Origin: Posidonia oceanica
Taxonomy: Eukaryota; Streptophyta; Magnoliopsida; Alismatales; Posidoniaceae
Reading direction: 5' to 3'
DNA length: 64,000 nucleotides
Assembly: GCA_037176725.1 (NCBI GenBank)
Contig: JAZBRS010000020.1
Span: forward strand, 55,518,001-55,582,000
Shown: one piece after another, positions 42,850 through 54,666 of the stretch
How the letters are laid out: every line of letters starts with the position of its first letter
Position numbering within the stretch: position 1 is the stretch's first letter
Notes under the pieces: generated by a model
Told to the model about the DNA's origin: nothing
Databases searched by the model: none
The model's input: only the letters and a program-made list of their open reading frames with translations
Made by a program: the position numbers and the translations under genes

Positions 42850-44078
42850 ACTTAGGTCTAGTTATACTTTCCACTAATAATGTATTGTCTTCCAAGAAGC
42901 ATAACATAGGATGTTTGATTCTCTCAAGCCATCATTAGAAACACATCGACCATTTCCTAACTGGCTGACTACGCTATGTAGGATTACATTACAAAGAAAA
43001 AAACAACTCCATAACGAAAAGCTTCTCCCTTGTCAAAAGAGTAGTAAACACACCTCTTTAATAACAAATAACTCATACAACCAGCACCAGGCAAGATTTT
43101 TCTGTTTAGCATCCAAATACTCTTACAATACCCTATCGCAGCGCAGCAGGCATGTTCAATAACATTCTGTTTCAGTTATAATAAATAGCCCACCTATTTC
43201 GTATGATCAAACTCTATTTGTACCACAAAGTCATAAACCATGTCGTAACTTAGATTGCTAAGGATTGCCGCAGGTAGGGAGTGAACCAAGCAGTGCGTAC
43301 GTGTCTGGTTACAAGAAGAAAAAAGGTGGTGTGAAGCAAGAGAAGGTTTCTGACCACTTACACAATTATACTTTGCATGTAAATTATACTTTGAAAGATA
43401 ACTTCACGGCCTGCAACATTTGACTGAAATTAAACAGCAAGAAAAAGAAGTTGGAGAAATAAAGACTGTCACATCGAGGAAGTTGGATAATATATACATT
43501 ATTTTCTTGTATGTCAAATTACTATATCAAACTTGCCTATCAAGGGAGAATTAATTTACCTTCACCCTTACGTTACATAAAAATCAACTAATATATTTCT
43601 AAATATAAGAAAAGCTATTAATAAGTCAAGGAAAACCGAAGAGACATTATATATCCAGACGTCTCAAAACCGAAGAGACACAAACTAGTAGGTTCAAACA
43701 ATTTTCTTGGGAGATCAGGACAGGATATATATCCAGACGTCTCAAAACCATTCCATTTTTTTACTATACAGCAAACTTCATGAATCTCTGTACATAATAA
43801 GCTGTGGACTAACAACAAGAAGAAACATGAAAGAACTCACAATAAAGGCAAAATTTCATCTTAGAAACAGCAACAACATTGCAAAAAGTGGAGGATAATT
43901 CTTGGTTGCATAAAGTAGAACATAGCATCACAATCATTCCTAGAATAACTCAAAGAGTAGAAGAATTACTACAAATATACTATCAAAAAATAAGAACTTC
44001 TTGTAAAAAAATATTCTTTGCTGTTGAGAAAAAATATCCTTACCAACTCAGCCAGAAGGTCATTGTGACTTTTTGATC
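42850..44078. other. AT-rich stretch of the CACTA element without a gene
   Basis: No coding region is recognised. A direct repeat containing ATATCCAGACGTCTCAAAACC occurs near 43650 and 43730 and AAAACCGAAGAGACA occurs near 43632 and 43666, a small local duplication. Confidence 0.5.
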
Positions 44079-45530
44079 TGCTCGTAGAGTGAATTTCTTA
44101 CTTTCCACTGTTTTTCTGCCCTACCAGAGATCTTTTTGGAATTCTGCATCTATAGCAAAAAAATCATAGAGTCCATTCAACCTAGTTTTAACATTAAACA
44201 AAAATATATATGTTAATTCCTATATATACAACAATAAATACAACTTCAATTTAATATAAATATTAATTACCTCTCTTGTGTACACCAAAGTAGAGGAAAT
44301 GCCTTGACTGCTTGATAATCATTGTGAGGCTTAGGGCATTTTGCCAATACATCTGTCTTTGCCTTATAGTATATATCATTCATCTTTTTCTTGATTAATT
44401 TTGTAAAAGGAGCACGATAATCCTCCTTGGTACACCCAGGTGAAAGAGTAAATTTACTCTGTATAAATCCAACATCAATGTTATTTTAATATACTAATTG
44501 CTTACACTAAAGATAACTCTAAGAATTACTTATTACGAATAGTGCATCAAACATTCTTTCCCTCTCATCCAAATGCAAATGCGTCCACCGGTACTCGATG
44601 GTCGATGTATAAGATCTAAAAAATTTTGTAATCTCAAACGAGAACCTATTACTCTACTTGAAGTTACTGCATTTAAATCAAGTACAGAAAATAGGTAACA
44701 TGTTGACTAACACTAAATTAAAAAGAAAAATGAGTTACTCGTCTGACATTAGCTCTAGAATAGGTCGTGGTCCCTGAGAAACTTGAGCATGTCCTTGTTG
44801 TTGTTGTTGTTGTTAATTTTCATTAAAATTTCACATATGTCAGTAAGTGTATTTAATATCAAGACTTAAAAACTATAATTTTATTATATTAATTACCTAT
44901 TGCTGCTGGAGGGGGAGACAACAACTCAAGTTAGACTTAACGTGCAGCACTACTCTATGGAGTAGTACTATGCCTAATCACAGGAGGGGAGGTGAGAGCC
45001 TGAACTGAAGTCGTCGGGGGTGTCCACCCTGCTCAAGGTGGTGGCAGACCATGTGAACGCATGTACTTAATCAACTGAGCGCTCGTGAAAGTACTAGGAT
45101 TGATCTCTCGATCCTGCGATGAACCACGTCCATCGGATCCACTGGAGCGTCGACCACCTCTACCAAATCTGGTCATCTAATACTGTAAACAATACATCAA
45201 AACATTCATGTAAGATTTATCTAATTTGCTAAATAAACAAAGAGCCAATATGAAAAGCATATCTGAATTTAAACAAGTTACTTGATGGTACTTACAAGCA
45301 CAAGAATGGCAACAATGCTGAATAAGAAAGCCATGACGAACCTGTCATCTAAGTTGTTAGTTTTCTATATCATCTTAATTGGTTGGTATATATCAAATTT
45401 TAAAAACAAAAATTTATTGAAATAACAGATCAATGTGTCACTATCAGTATATATCTAAAGAATGCAAGTGAAAAAAGAGTTTACAAAGCAAAATAAAGAA
45501 GGTATATATCAAAATGACAAGAAAATCTCC

Positions 45531-46314
45531 TTAGTCTTTGTTACTATAGTCAACACTCTCTTCTAGTTCATTTTCTTCATCGTCTTCACCTTCACCTTCT
45601 AAAAGTGTTCCTTCTTCATCTTCAGTTTGCCACAATACTGAATTTGGTGGAATTATAGTGACTTGATCAAGAACATGATCTACAATTATCGGTTGTGGAG
45701 GCTCGTAGTTAGTTTGATACAAGTCTTCAAACTTGTTATTTGTAGTTTCACCGGCCATAGTAATGTAGGCACGTGCTTTGATCTTCATCACACTGAAAGA
45801 TTCATCTTTCTTCCTCTTTCTTGAAACTTGAGGTACATAACATACTTGATCAGCTTGTGAAGCTAAAAAAAATGGCTCGAATCTCCTCAAGTATTTAGTT
45901 AGTATAACATCTATAATATCATGCTTGAAGTCATGTATAACTCCTTCCTTAGGGTCATACCAATCACAAAGAAACAATATCACTTTATTTGCACTAGAGT
46001 ATTCCAACTCGAGGATCTCTTTTAAGATACCATAAGAGTCAATATAGTCTTCCCCATAACATGAGCCTTTCACCATAACCCCTAAATTTTGAGTAGTCAA
46101 TCCTCCACTGTATGCTTGTGTTTGAAATCGATACCATTGTAAAGCAAGCTCCATACGACTTTACTTGGAAAATAGGACCATAAGCTAAGTCCTTTAAGAG
46201 CTTTTGCTTAGGGCTAGGATTAAGTTGGTTTACATGACTTCTAAACCACTCAGGAAATGTCTTCCTGAATAAGTCCAAGATATCATCATGTTTTAGACTA
46301 GGACAGTCGGCCAT
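45531..46314 (-). pseudogene. CACTA transposase, C-terminal DUF4216 part, frameshifted
   Basis: Reading 46314-46145 gives WFRSHVNQLNPSPKQKLLKD and AYGPIFQVKSYGACF. The homology then moves to another frame, 46154-45531, with WYRFQTQAYSGGLTTQNLGV, then NKVILFLCDWYDPKEGV and EPFFLASQADQVCYVP, the DUF4216 signature. A frameshift of about one base lies near 46140-46155. The tail is acidic (EEDEEGTLLEGEGEDDEEN type). DUF4216 is the usual C-terminal domain of plant CACTA transposases. Confidence 0.85.
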
Positions 46315-46796
46315 TAATTGTTCTCTGAATTGTCTGCAATTGAAAATTTAGAACATAGTAGGATAATACATTATTTAAATTTATTGAATGGACGTATCGA
46401 GAAAGATAGCGATAAATACTCGACAAAAAGTGAGACTACATCGCAATCATCAAGAACATATAACTTTGCAGCACCATTTTCACTCTAGGTCAGTAGGCGT
46501 TCTTTCGCCTTTTCAAAAGGATGAGCACTAGAACAAAAGACAGAAAGTATATCGTTTTATTCCTTAACTCCCATATCATCATTCCTCTGTGCTCGATTAT
46601 GCATTGTTTCAACCTCCGGTGAGAAATATATAGAACAAAAACTGGCAACCTCTTCGTATATATATTGTGTACTTATTGAACCTTCTACTCTATTCTTATT
46701 CCGAACTTTTCGTTTCAAGAAAAACATATACCTATTAAAAATGTGGATAAATTAGATAAAAGTACTCGCAATAACAAATGAAAGAACAAACTTTCT

Positions 46797-47213
46797 TTAC
46801 AATAACAAATACCTCTTGAAAGGATACATCCATCGATATTGCACTGGTCCACCCACTTTGGCTTCGTAAGGCAAGTGAATCATGAGATGTTCCATTGAGT
46901 CAAAGAAGGTAGGCAGAAATATCTTTTCAAGATTATACAATATGAGAACAATATTTCCCTCTAAAGTCTCTTTGTCTTTCACAAACAATTTGGAGGAACA
47001 AATGGCCTCAAAGATTTTGCTTATATTTGTGAGTATGTCTACAATGAGCTTAGGCAACAAACCTATAAATACAAGGGGAAGTAGTTTCTCCATAAATACA
47101 TGACAATTGTGGCTTTTCATTCCCTTGAAAGTGTATTTCTTGAAATCTATAAGTTTTGATATATTTGATGCATATCCATTTCGAAATTTCAAGTTGCTGA
47201 CCCACTCACACAC
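46797..47213 (-). pseudogene. CACTA transposase, DUF4218 part
   Basis: KGMKSHNCHVFMEKLLPLVF, GLLPKLIVDILTNISKIFEAIC, IFLPTFFDSMEHLMIHLPYE and GGPVQYRWMYPFKRYL form the DUF4218 signature (KSHDCHVLMQ..., FF..M.HL..HL..E, GPV.YRWMYPFER). The open stretch is 138 codons. Between this and DUF4216 (46330-46790) I see only pieces with stops. Confidence 0.87.
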
Positions 47214-47558
47214 TGCCTTTATCTATTTCTTTTCGAGTGTGTACTTTTCCTTAGCCATTTTAGTCTTTCAATTGGCATGCTCTATCAGGTGCAAGTCCAT
47301 ATGACTACAAACCAACTTCAAATCTATACATGCATTATTTGTGTCCTTTGTCTTGCCCTTGATATCCAATACCGTGTAGAACGCATTGTTAAATACATTC
47401 TTCTCGATATGCATGACGTCTAAATTGTGTCAAATTAAGAGCTTCGGCCAATACGGTAACTCCTAGAATATGCTAATCTTTGTCCAATTGTGAGTATTCT
47501 CGAATCCCTATAATGTTTGTGGACCAAAACCATGCTAAAAAATGATCTACTCAAACTT

Positions 47559-48514
47559 TCACAGTCGACTAAATAATTGCTCTTCCGACAACTTGGGAGG
47601 TGAGTTGGACAATTTGACTATATTCTTCTTGAAAGCTTGTTTCTGTCTTCGATATGGGTGGTCCATGGGCAAGAATTGATAATGGCAGTCAAAGAAACAT
47701 GGCTTGCGACCATATTGAAGCTGAAATGACTTTGTGTGTTCCATATAATAAGGACAACTCATCTTTCCATGTGTGCTCCAACCAGACAACATCTCATATG
47801 TAGGGAAATCACTTATAGTCCAAAGCAAAGCAACTTTCATGTTGAAAGTTTACTGCTAGCATGCATCATATGTTTCAACCCTAGTGACCCAAAGCATCTT
47901 CAACTCATCTATAAGAGGCCTCAAATACATGTCAATGTGTTTTCCAGGATGACTTGGACTAGGAATGATGAAGACAAAAACATATACGACCTCTTATTAC
48001 ACATAGAAGGAGATAGATTGTATAGTGTGATCATGACAGGCCAACACGAGTAATCTTTTCCTCTACCATGTGGATTGAATCCATCACTAGAAAGACCGAC
48101 AATAACATTGCGGTTTTCTACAGCAAATGAAGGGAAGGATTCCTTCAAGACTTGTCAACACTTGGTGTCAGAAGGATGTTCCATATCAGTGTTCTGTGTA
48201 TGATCTGCATGTCATGTCATATCTTTTGTAGTCTCTTTGCAATAGTACAACCTCTTTAGTCTTGGTGCTAAAGGGAAATAAGGAAACACCTTCTGAGGTA
48301 CACGTGTCTTTGAGTCACTTTTGTAACGGGGCACGTGATATTCTAAACACTCTAATTTATCTTTGTGTTCTTTGTAGTACAAAATGTGATGTTTTGAGCA
48401 AGCATCAATCTTCACTTCTGCCAATCCCATCTTTCTCATCTTCTTCTTCGTCTCGTAGTAGTTCTTCGGCAATTCATGGTTCTCTTGTAGCATTTTCTTG
48501 ATTTTATCTATCAT
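47559..48514 (-). pseudogene. CACTA transposase, catalytic core region (Transposase_21), several frames
   Basis: 48514-48212 gives the lead-in (KIDACSKHHILYYKEHKDKL). 48148-47921 gives NVIVGLSSDGFNPHGRGKDY then WPVMITLYNLSPSMCNK. 47840-47559 gives TISDFPTYEMLSGWSTHGKM, CPYYMEHTKSFQLQYGRKPCFFDCHYQFLP and DHPYRRQKQAF. These are the typical blocks of Transposase_21 in order; the SDGFNP Asp and the FFDCH region are recognisable. At least two frame changes and several stops separate the pieces. Confidence 0.87.
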
Positions 48515-49062
48515 GGCATCAAAAAAATATCTGTCATGTTGTTGTCGATCTTCAAAGCCAATAACTCAGACACTGTCAATAACTTTGTATAATTCTTGCA
48601 ACCTGACCACAATGGCTCCTCCGCCATTCTTAACAATTCATAAAACTCTTGGGATTCTCCATGTGGCTCTTCATAAGCGGACACGTTGAAATCAGGACTT
48701 GTCACGTCCATCACTATGTCCATAATAGAATCCGTACTAACAGGAGCAACATTCCCATGACAAGGAAAGGCCTCTCCATGTTTAAACCAACACTTGTAGC
48801 CATCCACAAATCCCTTCTTACACAAATTTAATTCCACATCCCTTCTCAATTGTTTTTTCAGTAGTACACATTTTTTACAAGGAGATATAATCCTTTCATC
48901 ACTTTCCACAATACTCAGACCTTAACTATATGCAAAATCCACAAACTCCTGAATGCCATGCAGAAAACTGATACACAATTTTCCATCCACGACTCGTGTA
49001 TACATCCAATCACCATGAGAAGATATTTCTTTCTACAAAAGGAAGTTACCATAAGATGTCTA
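48511..49062 (-). pseudogene. CACTA transposase, N-terminal Transpos_assoc part
   Basis: From about 49015 the minus strand reads DWMYTRVVDGKLCISFLHGI then QEFVDFAYS, a TAA stop near 48925, then ISPCKKC (Cys-rich) and GFVDGYKCWFKHGE. This is the Transpos_assoc pattern (WMY.R, then EFL.FA, then CPCKKC, then GY..W..HGE) at the start of plant CACTA transposases. The part to 48511 (ELLRMAEEPLWSGC) is also usual. Confidence 0.8.
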
Positions 49063-49532
49063 GATTGAAAAGAAAGAAACATGATGAGAAATCATGAAAC
49101 AGGTGCAAATCAAGATGATGTTGCTATGGCAAATGGACTCTTTGATGGAATAGACAAGAAACCCATGTAGTCGAGCTTCTTGAGCTTTCCAAGTCAAGAA
49201 ACAATTAAAATAGTCATGACAATGATAGAGCTGGACATCTCAAAATGACACAACAGTGATTGTGGCAGTGAAGAATTGGATAGGATCTTGAAGATCATTG
49301 GCATTAAGAAGGTCTCACTCAACATTTGATCTACTGAAACTAGGACATTTTATTTTTGATAGTATGGTGTTAAATTCTGTTTAAGGATGCTAATTGAAAT
49401 GAACTTGATCAAGCTAGATCCCACTCAAGTTCAATTTGATTTACAAAAACTTAGGTCAACTCACATACAAGTCTTTTATCGAATTTGATTTAAAATGTAC
49501 AAGTCTTTTATCGAATTGTTATTCATTACTGA
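49063..49532. other. CACTA interior upstream of the transposase
   Basis: AT-rich, no gene recognised. With 57853-60080 it would form the 5' region of the transposase gene before the LARD inserted. Confidence 0.45.
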
Positions 49533-49537
49533 TTTAG
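49533..49537. repeat. LARD target duplication, left copy (TTTAG)
   Basis: Pairs with CTTAG at 57848-57852, four of five bases. Confidence 0.65.
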
Positions 49538-52500
49538 TATAACAACCCAGATTTGGAAGTGGTTTTGTGCCACAGTTGACATTTTATGTTTTCTCTTTTC
49601 TTCCTTTCTTCCTTTCTTTTTCTTCTTTTATTTTTCCCCTTCTTATTTCTTTTTCTTCTTTCTTCTCCCTTACTCCTCTTAACACATAGGACGAGAGATG
49701 AGAGGGAGGGAGAGGGAGACAGAGAGGGGGAGATGGAGATGGAGAGGAAGAAGAGGGGGATGTCGCCGCCGGTGCTCTGCCATTGTCGCCACTGCCTCAG
49801 AGGAGGAGAAGGTCGGCTGGAGGAGAAGCGGAGGTTGCGGTCCGCCGCTTGTCGCCTCCCATGTACACACCTCTTAGATTTTCTTCCTTGGATTCTTGGT
49901 TGAATGTTAAGACCATGACAGTGTGATTGAGGTATTTATATGTTTGGAAGAATTTATTGGGATTTATGAAGATTTTAGTGGTTTTAACGATGTCTGTTGG
50001 CATGGAGGAGGTGAATAGTGTTTATGAGTTTTGAATAATTTTATCTTGGGCTACAGGCAACAGATTTTGATGATTTTTGTCCCAAATGGAAGATCATTTC
50101 GAGATCTTCAATTTGATATAATGCTAGTAAATTTTGGATACCTGTAGAGAGACCGGTTGTCATGGGAAAACTCGGATGCACAGTAATCTTGAATAGTGAC
50201 TGTGATCTTGTGATTTTTATTTCGGATTGTAGAGCTTGTCAAGATCTTCGATTCGGAATATGGTTTGTAATATTTGGTGGCACGGTTGATTTTTAGTGTC
50301 AAAAATTTAACTATAATTAACCATAGGTTTACTGTGCTGTCTGAGCTTCTGAGGTCGAGGAGGAGGAGGAATAGTGATTTTTGGGCAAATTGCATCTCAG
50401 TTCCTCCTCTTTGTGTTAACTACATATAAGTCCTTATCTTTATAAATTAAATTGCATTTTAGTCCTTAATTTCTTAGAATATTTATATTTTAGACCTTAT
50501 ATTTTGTGAAAATTACTTTTAAGTCTTTATCATTTTGGATAAAATTACTTTTTAGTCCTTGAGTTGATGGAAGTCACCTTTTAGCCCCTGATTTCTTATT
50601 TAAGTTACTTATCAATCCTCAGCTTTGTCGGAAATTACCTTTCATCCCTTTATTTGTGTGATAGATTGCATGTGGGTCCTTCATGACTTGTTTTTGGATG
50701 GTTTTAGTATGATCAGTGTTATATTAATCCTGTAGATAATTATGGCACAATAATGACTAGGATAATCGCTAGAATGATCCTAGGAATGCCTAAAATAGAT
50801 TAGCAAGATCCCACTTGTGCTAGGGATGGAATTAAAAGAATAAACGACCTAGTAATACTAAGGTTTTCCCTAATTGTTTTAAATGGACATTAGGGAACAT
50901 GATAACCTAAGGATTAGACCTTGGCACCAGGACTTAGTGTTCTCAGTGCAGTTTGTGTGGGTGTTCTGTCTCGTAAGTACATTGGAACTTCGGGACTGGT
51001 GCTTTGTTTCTGGGTGGTATATCATGGGTAAACTTTATGCCCAGAAGGCGCCATTGTTTCCCTGTTTTGTTGTCTTTTGATGTGTGATTTCTGGGTTTGA
51101 CAGAGGAGCTGTCGAGGCCGTGTTTTTTTTAAGCTGTGATTTCAGTTCGTGGTTTTTGTACTGTGTTTGGCACTGTGATTTGTGGTGTTTTGAGTTGTCG
51201 TTTAAGGATTTCGAAATGATTTTCGAAAAGATTTTTGAAAAGAAAATGCATGGATTTTGCAAAGCTTTTGGAAAGAATTCTCCAGCATTTTCTGTTTGTA
51301 GCGGACCAAGATGCTGGTGGGATGTGTCAGCAGGACCAGGGGATGTGACAACATTCCTGGTTGGTCGGGCGCATAGCCTAGGTGAGGTCCTGAGACCAAG
51401 AGGGTGAGGTAAGTGTTCATCGGATCTTGGAGGTATGATACTTCTTGATTGTCATTCACGAGGCCGAGGCTGAGGTCCGCAGGTCGAGGTGCCGACTCGA
51501 CTTGGAGGTATGACACTCTGCTTACTGCGGGTGCCAAAGACTCAAGGTACTGACAGTACATGGTGGTGTCGTGGCAACGAACCCAGGGGTTATGTGACCT
51601 CTAAGTAGCTGGACGTGATACACTAATTAGTATGGGTACCGAGACTGCTTAGTGTTGACTGAGCCTAGGGGTGAGGAACCTCAGGTGTTTGAGCACTGAG
51701 TTAGGATGTTGCGGCGGACCTTGTGGTTTTGGCCAGGGCAGGTGGAGCACGTGCCCCATTTCTGGTGGCGTCCTACTGAGAGACAGGATAGGCTTTCCTG
51801 TGAGGTTGGCCTTTTGAGGCTTGTAGGCTTTCCTTTGGAAGCCTGCAGGTTCAGGATGGACTGACTCCTCCATAGGGTGGTCAACCGTGGAAGTGTAGAG
51901 ACACCGTGGTTGCGCCTCGGTGGACTGCTTGTGGCTAGGTGTCGGTTGCTTGGGCCCAAGTGACGACATAGTTTGTTTGTGTGTGGTTGTTTGTTGCTTG
52001 TGGCCGCGCTTCTGGAGTGTAGGTCCTGCACTAGTGAGGCGCTTTGGTTTGGCTGAGCAATGTCTCAGCGTTGGTTTTTGGTCTTGGTGTTGCTGTGTAG
52101 TGTGTTTTGGATGCCATTGAGAGCATTCAGACATGGTTGGCCGTCTTGTCGACACAAGGAGTGTGAAGGACCAGACCGTGTGTTTTTGGGCTTAATTTGG
52201 CTAGAATGGCCATTTCAAGTATGCAAGATGGTTTTGAAAAGAGCATGCATATGGTTTTGAAAAGAAAAGAGAAAAGATGATTTCAAAGGCATGTTTTAAA
52301 GGTTTGCCTATTGGGTAAAAGTGTATGCTCTGTTGTGGCATCCAAGAGTGATGCCTGTGTTTGTTGCTTGTGACGTGGTTATGCCTGTTTCCTCGATGTT
52401 GTTTGCCAAGCTGCTTTGTGTGCCTAGGTGGGGTGTATGCTGGGTGACCTATTGAGTGGTCACTCACGTGTGTTTTGTTTTTCTATTTTCTGTAGGTGCT

Positions 52501-52694
52501 GGATAGGAACTGGTGTTGCTAGTACACATAGGAAAGGAGTCACACTGCCATACATCAAGGATTCTGGGTAAGTGAGTTAATTATATTTATTTTTTTTCAT
52601 GCTTTATAGTGATTGTGAGAATTTAGTTCTGTAGCACATTTAATATAAAAAAAAAGTAGCTAGGATGAGTGGTAACGACTTAGGGGTCGTTACA
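49538..52694 (+). repeat. Left LTR of the LARD
   Basis: TATAACAACC start; TG has become TA. It has a GA-rich block (49690-49830), AT-rich middle and G/T-rich 3' half. ORFs seen on either strand are paralleled, with frame breaks, in the right LTR and are not genes. Confidence 0.88.
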
Positions 52695-52697
52695 AAG

Positions 52698-52715
52698 TGG
52701 TATTAGTGCACTAGG
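52698..52715 (+). other. Primer binding site of the LARD, tRNA-iMet type
   Basis: TGGTATTAGTGCACTAGG starts three bases after the LTR. It resembles TGGTATCAGAGC, the complement of the initiator tRNA-Met end, with two changes. Confidence 0.8.
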
Positions 52716-54650
52716 TTCATTAGGAGCATTAGCCTAGGGATGTCTGGTCAGGTGACTCCATAGATCTACATTTCATGCATTCTTGCACCTTGATTTTTTT
52801 GATTTTTTCTCGATTTTCTTGCTTACAGTGTTGAGGAGTGTCTTCGGCTCTAGCTTCTACGTCGACAAGGATGATTCGTGGAGCATCGCGTGGAACCTGG
52901 GAGTGATGGTCTGCTCACTTGAGGAGGTAGACGTTGTCTCCTTATCGGAAGGTTTCTCGTGGTTGATTTTCGAAATCGTCGTCTGGTTGAAGCCGTTGGA
53001 GCACGAAGTTGCGTTCGCTCGCGTGGAGTGGTTCGCCTTAGCTCTTCAACTTTGTGGAGCATGGTGTTTAGTGCTGTCCACTTGTTTACATGGATTAAGC
53101 ACCGTGTTGCTCGTGGGAATGGTGGCAGTTGTTTTCTGGGCGAGACTCAGTTCTGGTAAGCAGGGTAGGAAACCATGTTGTGTGTGTGGCCAAATGAGTC
53201 GTGTCGCCTGGAGGTGTGCACGTCTCTTGATGCTTATGGATTTTGAGGCGTGGTGCCCTGATTCCTTTAAAGGGGTTAGGCACCCCACGGTAGCCGACCA
53301 GAGGACGTGTTTGCTTTGCCACCATCCGTTGTTGGGCAGTGTTGTGTATTTTTCGTGAAGGGAGAGGTGCAGTGGACGACTACCTCTCGTGTGACCTCCA
53401 CGTTTGCTGTTGTTTGCTGCTGTTTGCTTTGTTGTTGGTGCGGAGGATGTCTGAGGTTTCATCCTTCTATTGTTGCATCTGGGCAAGCGTAAGGCTTCCC
53501 AGATGTGTGTGGTTGCAGTTGGGCGGTGTCGTGTTGTCATGGTGGGAGGGGTGTAATAGTTGTCTGCTCCTTGTGCTGCCCTCCACGATTGTGGATTTGC
53601 TTGGTTTGCTGTCTGTTGCGTCTTGTCTATCGTTGTGGTTGTCGTGTGTGTGGAGGATGTCTACAGCTCCATCCTCCTGTTGTCTCTGGGTGACTCGGTG
53701 AGTCCCCAAGTGTCTGTTGTGGTTTCTGCATAAAGCAAGGGGCTTCCCGGATGTCTGTGGTGGTCTCTGGGTGACTGTGTGGGTCCCCCGGTGTTTGTTG
53801 TTATTTCTAGGTGACTCGGTGAGTCCCCAGATGTTGGGTGTTGTCTCCGAGTGGCTCAGTGGGTCCCTGGATGTGTGTGGTTGTTCTAGATACTCTGTTC
53901 GAGGACAAAGTTATCTGGGAGGGGTTGCGTGTGAGTCGTGCGTTGGTGCTGTGCGGTTGTGTCACGTGTCGTGCATTTTGTTCGTGGGCTTGGCCATGGG
54001 TAGCATGGCTCTGTGCGTGGTTTGCTGTGAGTTGTTTACTGTGTGCTGTTTGGGGTATCCAGTTTGGATGCCAAGTTGTTTTCTTTGGTTTGTTGGTGGT
54101 TTGAATGGCATAGGGCTATTCGAGCGATGGAGATTCCTTCTTCTGTGTTCTCTTTGGGGCGTCCTGTTGGGGATACCTAGCTGGTTTTCTTGTTTGGTGG
54201 TGGATTGAATAGCGTGGTGTTGTTTAATCTATGGAGATCTTCTTCCCTTTGGTCACTTTGGGTGTGTTGACCAGGTTGTGCATTAGAGTAGCGCAGCGGA
54301 TGCTGGTAGGATCAGGTTGCACCTGGTCAATCCTGTGCTTTGCGTGTCTCCTAGAGGGGCTTAGGATGCTTTGTGACTTTGGGAGACACTGTTTTGGAGC
54401 TTGTGGGTGGAGATTTTGTGTCCTGAACGGACCTTCATTCAGGATTTTGGTGCTTTTGGACTCAAAGATAGCTGAGTCCTTGGTGTCGCTCTGGATTTTG
54501 GTCGGACGAGATGGCTATGGAGCATAGATTTCCCCTACCAATCTCAAGTTTTGGGTGGCACCCTTGTGCTCTTTGTCTGGGTCCGTGAGTTTGGCATCCT
54601 AATTTGTTATCCTTAGTCCTTCGCCTTGAGAATTTCTGGGACGAAATTCC
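52716..54650 (+). other. LARD interior, no recognised coding region
   Basis: G/T-rich. The longest ORF (52783-53358, 191 codons) starts in T-rich sequence and shows no gag, protease or RT motif; I do not call it a gene. About four ~40-bp repeats with GGGTGACTCGGTGAGTCCCC lie at 53685-53885. Confidence 0.65.
53685..53885 (+). repeat. ~40-bp tandem repeats in the LARD interior
   Basis: Units start near 53685, 53766, 53806 and 53846. Each has a GACTC/GAGTC or related short palindrome followed by CCC and GTGT. Confidence 0.7.
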
Positions 54651-54666
54651 TTTAAGGGGGTTAGGA
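54651..54666 (+). other. Polypurine tract of the LARD
   Basis: TTTAAGGGGGTTAGGA precedes the right LTR. The lead-in TGGGACGAAATTCC is typical of the 3' end of plant gypsy elements. Confidence 0.75.

Larger units (their letters stand above)
40887..45178 (-). pseudogene. TnpA-like second ORF of the CACTA element (Transposase_24 type), broken
   Basis: Possible first exon at 45178: MTRFGRGGRRSSGSDGRGSS, with a stop soon after HGLPPP. Then 44600-44460 gives THLHLDERERMFDALF, a block of Transposase_24 proteins; 44440-44290 gives TKEDYRAPFTKLIKKKMNDI and KCPKPHNDYQAVKAFPLLWC; 44160-44080 gives SKKISGRAEKQW; 41450-41400 gives KYEDDNVAKYLAFDNKLWK. The last exon, 41330-40887, has QLSEMMTTLEEGLRAKLSSK then an acidic end (SSDDEEDYEEC). 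Several in-frame stops are present and the ferroportin fragment lies between exons. TnpA-type proteins bind the subterminal motifs. Exon limits are approximate. Confidence 0.65.

Noticed and set aside
49586..49903. 105-codon ORF in the LARD LTR as a gene
   Set aside because: The matching region of the right LTR (54700-55030) does not keep the frame; sequence is GA-rich.
52783..53358. 191-codon ORF in the LARD interior as a gag
   Set aside because: No gag motif, starts in T-rich leader-like sequence, and the downstream part is repeat-rich.
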